Translations under genes and position numbers: made by a program
The notes under the pieces: generated by a model
Told to the model about the DNA's origin: nothing
The model's database searches: none
What the model saw: the letters and a program-made list of their open reading frames with translations, nothing else
Part shown: positions 52,740 through 62,256 of the stretch, in pieces
Numbering within the stretch: position 1 is the first letter of the stretch
Layout of the letters: each line of letters starts with the position of its first letter
Source: an uncultured Granulosicoccus sp.
GTDB taxonomy: Bacteria > Pseudomonadota > Gammaproteobacteria > Granulosicoccales > Granulosicoccaceae
Assembly: GCA_947492525.1 (NCBI GenBank)
Contig: CANLNQ010000010.1
Coordinates: forward strand, 62,001 to 126,000
Reading direction: 5' to 3'
DNA: 64,000 bases

Positions 52740-53657
52740 TCAGAGCGTTTTACCCGATTGTGCGCTCTCATCGAAATAGCGGCGCGCGAACAGAAACAAT
52801 TCATTCATCAGCTGTGTTCTGAATTTCTGTTTCTGTCTCACCAGATAAAATGAGCGCATTACCGGCGGATTCAACGGCAGCGCCACCAGTTTTCCCAGAT
52901 TCAGCTCCTTCTGCAGCGTGGAACCGGACACGATCGATATTCCGACACCGGCCTGCACCGCCCCCTTGATGGCTTCGGTGCTCCCCAATTCGAACGGGCA
53001 GTTCAGGTCTGCCTCACTCATTCCCCGTGCCGCAAGGTATTTCTCGATCACGCTGCGCGTTCCCGAACCGTCTTCACGGTGAATGAAGGGATAGCCGAGC
53101 AGATCTTCCGGTGTGATGTCGGCTGCACGACTCAAGGGGTGATCCGGCGGCACGATCAGTACCAGCTCATCCTGCTGACACTGTTCGACCCGCAACAGCT
53201 GACTGTCCACCTCGCTCTCCACCACACCCAGTTCGATGGAGTTGTCGGCCACCATGGCCACGATGGTCTCGGTATTGGCCACCCGCAGCCGGATCTGCAC
53301 CTCGGGAAAACCCTGTCGAAAGCCGCCCAGCAAGCCGGGCAGCATGTACTCGGCGATGGTGGTACTGGCGCCCAGCGTCACCAGACCGGTGCGATCTCCG
53401 GTGAGTGTCTTGACCGACTCCTGCATTTCGTCGTAGAGCGCCAGAATGCGATCAGCGTATTCCATGACACGCTCACCGGCCGCCGTGAGGCTGATGCGGT
53501 TGTTGTTGCGATCGAACAGACGGGCGTTGAACTCCTCCTCCAGCTGCCGGATCTGATGGGTCACCGCCGGCTGCGTCATGTGCAGCAATTCTGCGGCGCG
53601 GGTGAAATTGAGCACACCGGCAACCGTGTGAAACACCTTGAGTCGACGATCAGACAT
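52740..53657 (-). CDS. LysR family transcriptional regulator
   Basis: A 305-residue LysR protein: winged helix-turn-helix in residues 1-60 (LKVFHTVAGVLNFTRAAELL, TQPAVTHQIRQLEEEF) and an effector domain (LGASTTIAEYMLPGLLGGF, IELGVVESEVDS) of CbbR/CysB-like appearance. The start MSDRRLKVFHTVA is the family start, so an upstream extension was rejected. It is divergent from proS by 125 bp and follows the AI-2E gene direction; its target cannot be told from the sequence. Confidence 0.92.
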   Translation of the reverse strand: MSDRRLKVFHTVAGVLNFTRAAELLHMTQPAVTHQIRQLEEEFNARLFDRNNNRISLTAAGERVMEYADRILALYDEMQESVKTLTGDRTGLVTLGASTTIAEYMLPGLLGGFRQGFPEVQIRLRVANTETIVAMVADNSIELGVVESEVDSQLLRVEQCQQDELVLIVPPDHPLSRAADITPEDLLGYPFIHREDGSGTRSVIEKYLAARGMSEADLNCPFELGSTEAIKGAVQAGVGISIVSGSTLQKELNLGKLVALPLNPPVMRSFYLVRQKQKFRTQLMNELFLFARRYFDESAQSGKTL

Positions 53658-53782
53658 GAGCGGGAATTGAGTGGCGACAGGATTCTTCCATCCCGACATG
53701 ATACTTGTCTGGTGCTCACAGAGGACGACATGCAGTGCCTCCGGCTCGTTATACTGCCTGCCAAACCAACGAGATCAAGGGT

Positions 53783-55477
53783 ATGCGCGCCAGTCAGTTC
53801 CATATCAGTACCACCAAGGAAACCCCTAACGATGCGGAAATTGCCAGCCATCAGCTGATGCTGCGAGCCGGCTTCATACGCCGCCTCGGCTCCGGACTCT
53901 ACTCCTGGATGCCGATGGGCCTGCGCGTGGTGCGAAAGATCGAGGCCATTGTGCGTGAAGAGATGAATCGGGCCGGTGCGCTGGAAGTGCTGATGCCGTC
54001 GGTGCAACCGGCAGAGCTGTGGGAAGAATCCGGTCGTTGGGAGAAGTTCGGCCCGGAACTGCTGCGACTGCATGATCGCCATGATCGCGAATACTGTGTC
54101 GGCCCCACTCATGAGGAGGTCATCACCGATATCGCCCGCCGTGAGATCAAGAGCTACCGCCAGCTACCAATCAACTTCTACCAGATCCAAACCAAGTTCC
54201 GCGACGAAGTACGGCCTCGTTTCGGCGTGATGCGCGCGCGTGAATTCATCATGAAGGACGGGTATTCCTTCAACCTGGGAGAGGCTTCGCTGCAGGAGAG
54301 TTTCGACAGCATGCATGTGGCCTACTGCAACATGTTCGACCGCATGGGACTCGAGTACCGGGCAGTGGAGGCAGACAGCGGCAGCATCGGTGGTGCCATG
54401 TCGCGCGAATTTCATGTGCTGGCAGACAGCGGTGAGGATGCCGTGGTCTATTCCACCGAGGGCGACTACGCAGCCAACATGGAAAAGGCGGCCGTCGTCA
54501 GTCAGGGGAGTCGTGGTGAAGCCAGCGAAAGCATGGCCAGCGTGGACACACCCGGCGTCCACACCATTGCCGAGCTGGCCGCCCAGCTGCAGGTGGACGA
54601 GTCGCGCTGCCTCAAGACGCTGCTGGTCCAGGGAACCGAAGAGACACCTGTCGTGGCACTGGTACTGCGTGGCGACCACCAGCTGAACGAGATCAAGGCC
54701 GAGCACCTGCCCGAGGTCGCCAGTCCACTGGTCATGGCCGATGCCGAGACCATCAAGGCAGCTGCCAACTGCGATGCCGGTTCCATCGGCCCCGTGGGCC
54801 TGAACGTGCCGGTCATCGCGGATGCCGACGCTGCCCTGCTCAGTGATTTCATCTGCGGTGCCAACGAGAACGGCAAGCATCTGACCGGTGTCAACTGGGG
54901 GCGTGACCTGCCCGAGCCCGAGGTTCGCGATCTGCGCAATGTGGTGGAAGGCGACCCCAGCCCGGTGGGTGGTGGCACGCTGAAGATCGTTCGCGGTATC
55001 GAAGTCGGCCACATTTTCCAGCTGGGCGATACCTACAGCCAGTCCATGGGCGCCACGGTTCTGGATGAAAACGGCAAGCCGCAGACCATGATGATGGGTT
55101 GCTACGGCGTGGGTATCACGCGTATTGCCGCCGCGGCCATCGAGCAGAACCATGATGAGCGAGGCATCGTCTGGCCCATGGCCATCGCCCCGTTCGAAGC
55201 CGTGATCTGCCCGATCAACATGGTCAAGTCGGATGCAGTCAGAGAGGCTGCCGAAGCACTCTATGCCGAACTGCTGGCAGCCGGTGTGGATGTGCTGTTC
55301 GATGATCGTCCATTACGTCCCGGTGCCATGTTCACGGACATGGAACTGGTCGGTATCCCGCACCGTTTCGTGGTCAGTGACAAACTGTTAGCGAATGATG
55401 AAATCGAATACCGTGATCGTCGTCAGCCGGAATCCGAGGTCATCGCACGCGCCGACGTACTGTCGCGTATCGTCTGA
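53783..55477 (+). CDS. proS: Prolyl-tRNA synthetase (bacterial type with editing insertion)
   Basis: A 564-residue ProRS of the long bacterial type: [19 protein letters not shown] start, class II motif 1 in [20 protein letters not shown], motif 2 [19 protein letters not shown], an editing (YbaK/INS) domain at about 225-400 with TLLVQG and [20 protein letters not shown], motif 3 [13 protein letters not shown] and the anticodon-binding domain at the end. Complete and normal. AAGG lies only two bases from the ATG, but no other start gives the family N-terminus. Confidence 0.98.
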   Translation: MRASQFHISTTKETPNDAEIASHQLMLRAGFIRRLGSGLYSWMPMGLRVVRKIEAIVREEMNRAGALEVLMPSVQPAELWEESGRWEKFGPELLRLHDRHDREYCVGPTHEEVITDIARREIKSYRQLPINFYQIQTKFRDEVRPRFGVMRAREFIMKDGYSFNLGEASLQESFDSMHVAYCNMFDRMGLEYRAVEADSGSIGGAMSREFHVLADSGEDAVVYSTEGDYAANMEKAAVVSQGSRGEASESMASVDTPGVHTIAELAAQLQVDESRCLKTLLVQGTEETPVVALVLRGDHQLNEIKAEHLPEVASPLVMADAETIKAAANCDAGSIGPVGLNVPVIADADAALLSDFICGANENGKHLTGVNWGRDLPEPEVRDLRNVVEGDPSPVGGGTLKIVRGIEVGHIFQLGDTYSQSMGATVLDENGKPQTMMMGCYGVGITRIAAAAIEQNHDERGIVWPMAIAPFEAVICPINMVKSDAVREAAEALYAELLAAGVDVLFDDRPLRPGAMFTDMELVGIPHRFVVSDKLLANDEIEYRDRRQPESEVIARADVLSRIV

Positions 55478-55510
55478 CACCAACGAGAAAGCAGCGCTGT
55501 CAGGAAGCTT

Positions 55511-55533
55511 GCCGGGGGAAGACTCTCCCCGGC
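55511..55533 (+). terminator. First hairpin after proS
   Basis: A G+C-rich stem (gccgggg / ccccggc) about 34 bases after the proS stop codon, without a T-run. It may act with the stronger terminator that follows. Confidence 0.45.
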
Positions 55534-55540
55534 CATGCAG

Positions 55541-55599
55541 AAAGGCCCGGCGACCTGAAGCAGTGTTCCTCACTGTGACAGATCGTCGGGCCTTTTTCG
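55541..55599 (+). terminator. Intrinsic terminator of proS
   Basis: A 12-bp outer stem with one G-T pair (aaggcccggcga / tcgtcgggcctt) encloses an inner stem (cagtg / cactg) and runs into ttttt. A further perfect 11-bp hairpin (gcgtctgtgcc / ggcacagacgc) follows at 55606-55631, between proS and the convergent DUF2852 gene. Confidence 0.8.
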
Positions 55600-55665
55600 T
55601 TTAACGCGTCTGTGCCGACCGGCACAGACGCTCTCACACCCCTCATGACACCCTGCCCCGAATCA

Positions 55666-56109
55666 TTACTCGGTAGCACCGGTCTTGCTGCCGTTGGCCA
55701 TGAACCGATCGAATTCTTCCTGGTCGGCACGACGTCTGGCATCCATGCGGAACTCGGCGAAACGCTGAGCGCGTGACTTGATCTCTTCCTTGATTTCGCG
55801 GATGCGATCGTACTGGGTCTGCTGGTAGTCGTTGAACACGACGTTATCGGAATCTCCCTGAACCGACTTCTGGCCGTTGAACATCCGGCCCCACTGTTCC
55901 TTCACCGCCCCCGGCAGGTCTCGCACATCTCGCCCTGAATAGATCCAGAACAGAACGACCAGTCCGACGGGCCAGAACAGCACGAATCCCACCACCATGG
56001 CGACGATATTCACACCCGTCCAGCGACCACTGCGGCCCGCTGCATCCGCGCTGTTTGACCACGAACGATAGGCGCGCGATTCAACGGTACTTCTTCTTGA
56101 TGAACACAT
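55666..56109 (-). CDS. DUF2852 membrane protein
   Basis: A 147-residue protein with one hydrophobic region (VAMVVGFVLFWPVGLVVLFW) that matches the DUF2852 core, followed by IYSGRDVRDLP and a charged helical C-terminus (YDRIREIKEEIKSRAQRFAEF, likely coiled coil). Function unknown. AGAGG precedes the ATG at 56107-56109; the longer upstream frame was rejected. It is divergent from a TetR-type gene, which may control it. Confidence 0.8.
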   Translation of the reverse strand: MCSSRRSTVESRAYRSWSNSADAAGRSGRWTGVNIVAMVVGFVLFWPVGLVVLFWIYSGRDVRDLPGAVKEQWGRMFNGQKSVQGDSDNVVFNDYQQTQYDRIREIKEEIKSRAQRFAEFRMDARRRADQEEFDRFMANGSKTGATE

Positions 56110-56226
56110 GATTGATACCTCTTGGCTTGTCGATGTCGAGAAGCGTTGGTACTGCGCAGTGTGTGAACAAACAATGCATTTAAGTGCATTCTCATTCCAA
56201 TCAACCCGCTTCCTCTGTTGATCTAT

Positions 56227-56305
56227 GTAAACACTGTTCACATATACTATCGGAAGACGACCCGGTTTTTCAAGCGTTTTCGAAAAAAAAGTTAACAGTG
56301 ATCAC
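56227..56305. promoter_or_regulatory. Two inverted copies of a 15-bp motif between DUF2852 and tetR genes
   Basis: The motif gtaaacactgttcac (56227-56241) recurs in reverse complement at 56291-56305 with 12 of 15 bases matching. Each copy contains a CACTGTT core. They flank a likely promoter region and could be operators for the adjacent TetR protein. Confidence 0.4.
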
Positions 56306-56321
56306 ATTGGCGAGTAGAATC

Positions 56322-56951
56322 ATGCCCATGAAACTTCCGATGAAAAAAGACAAAGGCAGCTACCATCACGGCAATCTGGCCGAATCGCTGCTCGATGCCG
56401 TGGATGAACTGGCAACGCAGTTCGGTCTGGAGGCCGTCAGCCTGCGAGCCTGTGCCAAACGTCTGGGCGTGTCGCCATCCTCGGCCTTCCGGCATTACAG
56501 CGACAAGCGCGATCTGCTCACCGCTTTCGCCACTCGCGCCCTGCTGCAGCTGTCAGATTCCCTGTCCGCAGCGAACGCCAGTGCGCATGAGGAAGGCCGG
56601 GACGCCCTGTCGGCCGTTGGTCTGGCCTATATTGCCTTCGCCATCGACAAGCCCGCTTTCTTTCGCGCCATGTGGAACGAAGAGACCATCTACTCCGGTA
56701 ACGACGCCTACGTGGCCGCGGCCGAACAGCTCAGCGCCAACCTGAAGGGGGGCTTCGCCGACTCCATTCACGATACCGACCCTGACCAGCTGAGCGTTGA
56801 GGAGCTGCTGGCCTGGTCCTCGGTTCACGGTCTGGCGAATCTGTTTGTGGACGGACCTGTGGGCCGCGGTCAGTCCAGACAACACAAGCTGGCCCTGGCA
56901 TCGCGCATGCTCGATGCCGTTCGTCCGGCGTTTCAACTGCCCTCGCCCTGA
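56322..56951 (+). CDS. TetR/AcrR family transcriptional regulator
   Basis: A protein of about 209 residues. The helix-turn-helix (LRACAKRLGVSPSSAFRHYSDK, with YHHGNLAESLLDAV before it) is at residues about 10-60, and a WHG-type ligand domain follows (FFRAMWNEE, ELLAWSSVHGLANLFVDGP). The start codon is uncertain: ATGs at 56322, 56328 and 56340 are all possible and no Shine-Dalgarno site decides. It probably regulates itself and the divergent DUF2852 gene. Confidence 0.88.
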   Translation: MPMKLPMKKDKGSYHHGNLAESLLDAVDELATQFGLEAVSLRACAKRLGVSPSSAFRHYSDKRDLLTAFATRALLQLSDSLSAANASAHEEGRDALSAVGLAYIAFAIDKPAFFRAMWNEETIYSGNDAYVAAAEQLSANLKGGFADSIHDTDPDQLSVEELLAWSSVHGLANLFVDGPVGRGQSRQHKLALASRMLDAVRPAFQLPSP

Positions 56952-56986
56952 TACGACAAGACGGCAGTCTGCAGCCGCACGCCCAC

Positions 56987-57052
56987 GGCTGTCGGCTGTC
57001 GGCTGTCGGCTGTCGGCTGTCGGCTGTCGGCTGTCGGCTGTCGGCTGTCGGC
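56987..57052. repeat. 7-bp tandem repeat (ggctgtc), about nine copies
   Basis: Nine perfect head-to-tail copies of ggctgtc plus a partial one lie between the tetR gene and the SDR remnant. A 7-bp unit would shift frame at each copy-number change, and the tract lies in non-coding DNA. Confidence 0.95.
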
Positions 57053-57083
57053 ACCATTCGATCGTTGCAGCGTGTTGCATTGT

Positions 57084-58514
<1,431 letters not shown>

Positions 58515-58675
58515 GGGAGCGTTCTGACGAAAAGCGAAGAGGTTGCAGGTGTACAGGCAATGACAGGCATTGGCCGAATACTATCACTGCTGTCTTCACT
58601 GTGACCGTCGGAACGGCAGACGTCCTGCGCGAAGGAAACCTGTGCGCAGAGTCTCGGTCGGATTGACGACTATCG

Positions 58676-59122
58676 TCAGCCTTGCGCTTTTTCCCTGGTG
58701 TGCGCCGAGGATGCTTCACCGGCTGCAGAGGTCGACTCCGTTGCCGGATCTGTGGTCGCATTCGAAGGCGCAGCTGACTCGCCTTCCGGGTCTGACGCTG
58801 CAGGTGCCGGTGATTCGGCTTGCATGCCGCCTGCCGGGTCTTGTCCGGCGATTCCTGCTTCGGCTGGCATCTCGGCTCTGGTGCTCTTGTCGAGTTCCAT
58901 CAGGGCTGTCAGCAGACCGTTGATGCGACTGTAATGACGCGGCCCCATGTCCTTCAACCAGGCCATCACTTCGGCGTTCAGCCGAATCTTGGCATCCACC
59001 TTGGGGATGTATCCCGAGCCTCGTTTCGGGCGGCCGATGACTGACGTGGCCACCACATCATCAGCACGCTTGAACAACGCATCAAGTTCTATGTTTTTCC
59101 TGTCCGTGCCTGAATCTGCCAT
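58676..59122 (-). CDS. BrnA-like antitoxin-type DNA-binding protein without visible toxin
   Basis: A 148-residue protein. Residues about 40-75 (KVDAKIRLNAEVMAWLKDMG and SRINGLLTALMEL) match the ribbon-helix-helix end of BrnA antitoxins, which bind DNA as dimers. The C-terminal half is an Ala/Ser/Glu/Pro-rich low-complexity tail (about residues 85-145), not usual for BrnA. No BrnT-type toxin gene lies on either side. It could be an orphan antitoxin or a regulator that has acquired a disordered tail. Confidence 0.65.
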   Translation of the reverse strand: MADSGTDRKNIELDALFKRADDVVATSVIGRPKRGSGYIPKVDAKIRLNAEVMAWLKDMGPRHYSRINGLLTALMELDKSTRAEMPAEAGIAGQDPAGGMQAESPAPAASDPEGESAAPSNATTDPATESTSAAGEASSAHTREKAQG

Positions 59123-59295
59123 CCGGATACTTCCACCGTGTACATGTCTTTAATCGGTGGCCAGTTTATCCATCTGGTTTTTTTCAAATGCTGCGCAGAT
59201 CACACACTGGCGCCTTCGCGCCAAGTGGCCGGTGATTCCTTGAACCGCTAGCCATTATCGGCTGCGATTCACGGCAAATCGGTCGACAGCCCCCC

Positions 59296-60084
59296 CTATT
59301 GCGGGGATGTTGTCAACTCGACGACCAGGTGATTGGCCGGGTTCTGCAACTCGCACCCCTGGGCGCTGATGGCCTGATCGCCGATACCGATGGTCAGATT
59401 GCCAGCCTTGGCAAAACCGGTTGCGCAGTAGTCTGGCAGACGCAGGGCATAAAGGCAGCCGCCAGCCACAGGCTTCTTCAGCACGACACTGGTGGGCGTG
59501 TCGGACGCAAAGCCTGCCAGATAGGCGGTCACCGAACCGGTGCCCAGATCCGCCGTGAGGCCCACGATATCCTGCTGCCGATGCTGCAGCTGGATTGCAC
59601 CATCCCCGCGTGACAGCAACTCCAGTGAATCACCCAGGCTTTGTGTCAGCGTGACATAGGCCGAGACATCCTGCGGCCCCTCGAGTATGCCCGCACTTTC
59701 TTCTTCCTCACTCAGGGAGCGCGAAACCGACAGGTCAAAGCTCTCGCCCGCGATGGCGCATCGTGCCGCCGCATCGATGATCAGACCCACCTCGTTCTGA
59801 TCCGCCAGATCATCGGGTACCTGCTCGGCGGGCCCCGTCAGCTCGCCTGCCTGACCCACGACCCCGGGATCCGGTGTTTCGTCCTGCCCCAGACCATCGT
59901 CCTCGTCATCCGTTTCACCCTGTGTCGGCGGCTGATTGTCGTCGACCTCGGGGACGCCGCTCGAACTGCTGCTGCCGCCGCAGGCTGTCAGCACGAGCAG
60001 ACAGGGCAACAGCAGTGACAGAAAGCGCGCGGGCAGTCGAAGATACCGGCCGAGTGATTCTCGGGTCTTGAGCAATTCAAGCAT
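59296..60084 (-). CDS. Lipoprotein of unknown function
   Basis: A 262-residue protein with a long signal sequence and lipobox VLTAC (Cys35), then GGSSSSSG and an acidic linker (EVDDNQPPTQGETDDEDDG). The mature domain, from about residue 90, is beta-rich with three Cys (RCAIAGES, GGCLYALRLPDYC), suggesting one disulphide pair, and a fourth in QGCELQNP. No family was recognised. Its linker style resembles the lipoprotein at the left edge, but the sequences are otherwise unrelated. Confidence 0.75.
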   Translation of the reverse strand: MLELLKTRESLGRYLRLPARFLSLLLPCLLVLTACGGSSSSSGVPEVDDNQPPTQGETDDEDDGLGQDETPDPGVVGQAGELTGPAEQVPDDLADQNEVGLIIDAAARCAIAGESFDLSVSRSLSEEEESAGILEGPQDVSAYVTLTQSLGDSLELLSRGDGAIQLQHRQQDIVGLTADLGTGSVTAYLAGFASDTPTSVVLKKPVAGGCLYALRLPDYCATGFAKAGNLTIGIGDQAISAQGCELQNPANHLVVELTTSPQ

Positions 60085-60230
60085 GGGCTTGTTCCATGAA
60101 AGTGGCAGACAGCCTTGCCAGCAGTACGCACGGGCATCTGTCTGAAGACAACTATGGTTACCAGAAACACTCGGAAGGTCAACCTCCCTTGTCTCGTTCT
60201 TCCAGTGCCGCTGCGCCGCCGCCTAGCGCC

Positions 60231-60280
60231 GTTCAGCGCCGTTCAGCGCCGTTCAGCGGCATTCAGCGGCATTCAGCGCT
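60231..60280. repeat. 10-bp tandem repeat, five copies
   Basis: Copies of gttcagcgcc (last three diverging to attcagcggc) run head to tail at 60231-60280, with a degenerate copy before them. The stop codon of the leftward CelD-like gene lies inside the last copy. Confidence 0.9.
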
Positions 60281-61460
60281 GCAAGCGCCTGCTGGCAGCG
60301 TCCAGCAGTGCAAGCACACCGGGGCGCACGCAGGTGATATCCACCATACGGTTTGCCTCACGGGCATCAAGGAATTCGCAGGCACCCTCTGCCGCGAGCA
60401 TGTCGAACCCGCTCAGCCCCTGCTCGATGGCCCGCTCCACCACATGCTGTGACAGCACGGCCAGAGGCTTCAGGTCCTCGTGCTCGGCCGCGCAATCACT
60501 GTGTACGAACAGTAATTCTCCTCGCCAGAGAAAGGCGCAGAGCACAGCCATGATCCTGCCATCGAGCTTGATGACTGCGAGCCACAGGGCATCATCGGCA
60601 AAGAAGCGACGGATCAGCGCACGGTAGAACTGCTCGTCGGCGCGCTGACAGAACGCGGCATGACCCTGCCCGTTTTCCAGTCGATGCCGGCTCAGTGCAA
60701 ACAGCGCATCACTGGCTTCGAGCATCTCCTCGTTCGAGGCGCACAACACCCTCTCCCATCGCCCTGCCACATCCAGCTGACTCAGCCAGCGCTGAATCTG
60801 CCCCTGTCTCTCAGGCCCCGATTGCGCATGGAAGGCCTCGACCGTGTCCGGAAACACGGCCTTGCGAAGCCGATGCGCGTGCGGCGTCATCGTCATGCCA
60901 GGCAGAAGCGCTCTGAACTCGGCAGCCCGCCTGACCAGGGTGGACGTCTCGTCGACGTCGCTCAGAATCAGTTTCTGCCAGCCCTTCATCTGTCTCAGGT
61001 ATTGCATTACCGCGCGTTCGGCGGCATCGCGCCTGTTGGGCACGGCAATGAGATCGAGATAGTGCGATGCGACAGTGCCGCCGCTGCCCACGAACCGCAG
61101 ACACTTGAGCGGGATCACTCCGCACAGATGAGACGATTGCAGATAGAAGGGGGCGATGGCGACCACGCGGCGACCTTCACGGACCACCAGTAACGCCAGG
61201 GAATCCCGGGGGCTGGCCTGATGCTGCCACCAGAGGTGGTTCCAGCTCCAGGTATTGAACGGAGTGCACCTCGTGTCGAGACGTTCCAGTGTCTGCCAGA
61301 TGGCGCGTAGCTGGTCGAACGCCTCTGCCGACTGCAGGCACTCGATGCCCAGCGACTCGGATTCGGTGTCGATCAAGAGACACGCCCGGTATCGAGCAGG
61401 CGCTTGCAGCACCCAGGGCGCAGCCGCGCTTGCTGCCACCCGTGACAGACGTTCGTGCAT
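60273..61460 (-). CDS. BioF2/CelD-like acetyltransferase
   Basis: A 395-residue protein of the Acetyltransf_6 (CelD, BioF2-like) type with two GNAT-like halves. Seen: TPFNTWSWNHLWWQH, LALLVVREGRRVVAIAPFYL, LRFVGSGGTVASHYLDLIA and, in the second half, FFADDALWLAVIKLDGRIMAVLCAFLW and a GLSGFDMLAAEGA-like end. These are linked to polysaccharide or cell-envelope modification in other bacteria, but no such genes adjoin. Its stop codon lies in a 10-bp tandem repeat, so the C-terminus may vary between strains. Confidence 0.8.
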   Translation of the reverse strand: MHERLSRVAASAAAPWVLQAPARYRACLLIDTESESLGIECLQSAEAFDQLRAIWQTLERLDTRCTPFNTWSWNHLWWQHQASPRDSLALLVVREGRRVVAIAPFYLQSSHLCGVIPLKCLRFVGSGGTVASHYLDLIAVPNRRDAAERAVMQYLRQMKGWQKLILSDVDETSTLVRRAAEFRALLPGMTMTPHAHRLRKAVFPDTVEAFHAQSGPERQGQIQRWLSQLDVAGRWERVLCASNEEMLEASDALFALSRHRLENGQGHAAFCQRADEQFYRALIRRFFADDALWLAVIKLDGRIMAVLCAFLWRGELLFVHSDCAAEHEDLKPLAVLSQHVVERAIEQGLSGFDMLAAEGACEFLDAREANRMVDITCVRPGVLALLDAASRRLQR

Positions 61461-61670
61461 GCACCTGCGCCCCTGCAGGATTGCCGATACTGCTCTTCAC
61501 TCCGGACAAGGGAGTGCAGGGTCTGCGGTTGAAACATGCTGATCTGCTCGATGCGGCGGAATGGCTGTACGTCAATGGTACGGCCGATGCTACCAGCGTT
61601 CGGCATCATACCGTCATGGCTGTTACCCCCTGATGGCGATCAGGCCTAACGCCAGCCGCCCGCACAGGGC

Positions 61671-62216
61671 TCAGACCGAGTCGGCATCCTGAAGCTCACG
61701 TTGCATGTAGACGATATCCAGCCACTTTCCGTGCTTGAAGCCCAGACCCCGAGCGGTACCGATAAGCCGGAATCCACAGCGCTCATGCAGGCGGATGGAT
61801 GAATGATTGGCACTGTCGCCGATCACCGACATCATCTGGCGATACCCGGATCGCGTGCACAGCGCAATCAGCTCTTCGAGCAGCTGCCGACCGATCCCCT
61901 GACCGACATGCTCAGGGGCCACATAGACAGAATCCTCTACCGTGAAGCGATAGGCAGAACGCGGCTTGTAGTTTCCAGCATAGGCAAAACCTGCCACCTC
62001 GCCGTTCAGCTCGGCAACCAGTGTCGGATAGGATTCCGCCTCGCGCTGGTCGTAACGCTGTTGCATCTGAGCCTGTTCCGGCGGCACCTCTTCGAAACTG
62101 CCGGTACCGTGCAGCACATGATGGGCGTAAATGCGGGTCATGGCCTGCATGTCGGCAGAACTGGCTGCCCGCAGCAGCAGAGAGGATGTGCTAGTCACCG
62201 GAAGACGTCCGTCCAT
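61671..62216 (-). CDS. GNAT acetyltransferase (phosphinothricin/methionine-sulfoximine type)
   Basis: A 181-residue acetyltransferase of the Pat/MnaT type: LRAASSADMQAMTRIYAHHV, TGSFEEVPP, FAYAGNYKPRSAYRFTVEDS, the acetyl-CoA loop HVGQGIGRQLLEEL and the end GFKHGKWLDIVYMQREL. Members acetylate phosphinothricin, methionine sulfoximine or related amino acids. The ATG at 62214-62216 is preferred to an in-frame TTG just upstream. It lies between the CelD-like gene and the secretion ATPase gene, with gaps on both sides. Confidence 0.92.
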   Translation of the reverse strand: MDGRLPVTSTSSLLLRAASSADMQAMTRIYAHHVLHGTGSFEEVPPEQAQMQQRYDQREAESYPTLVAELNGEVAGFAYAGNYKPRSAYRFTVEDSVYVAPEHVGQGIGRQLLEELIALCTRSGYRQMMSVIGDSANHSSIRLHERCGFRLIGTARGLGFKHGKWLDIVYMQRELQDADSV

Positions 62217-62256
62217 CAATCAGATGACGGGATTATCCGGCAGCACTGCCACAAAC

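Noticed and set aside
54164-55153. 329-codon minus-strand open frame
   Set aside because: Antisense of proS, whose motifs are complete on the plus strand.
56987-57052. Possible coding repeat protein (RLSAVGC or ADSRQPT readings)
   Set aside because: The 7-bp unit gives periodic peptides in any frame; neither strand has a supported start or domain there.
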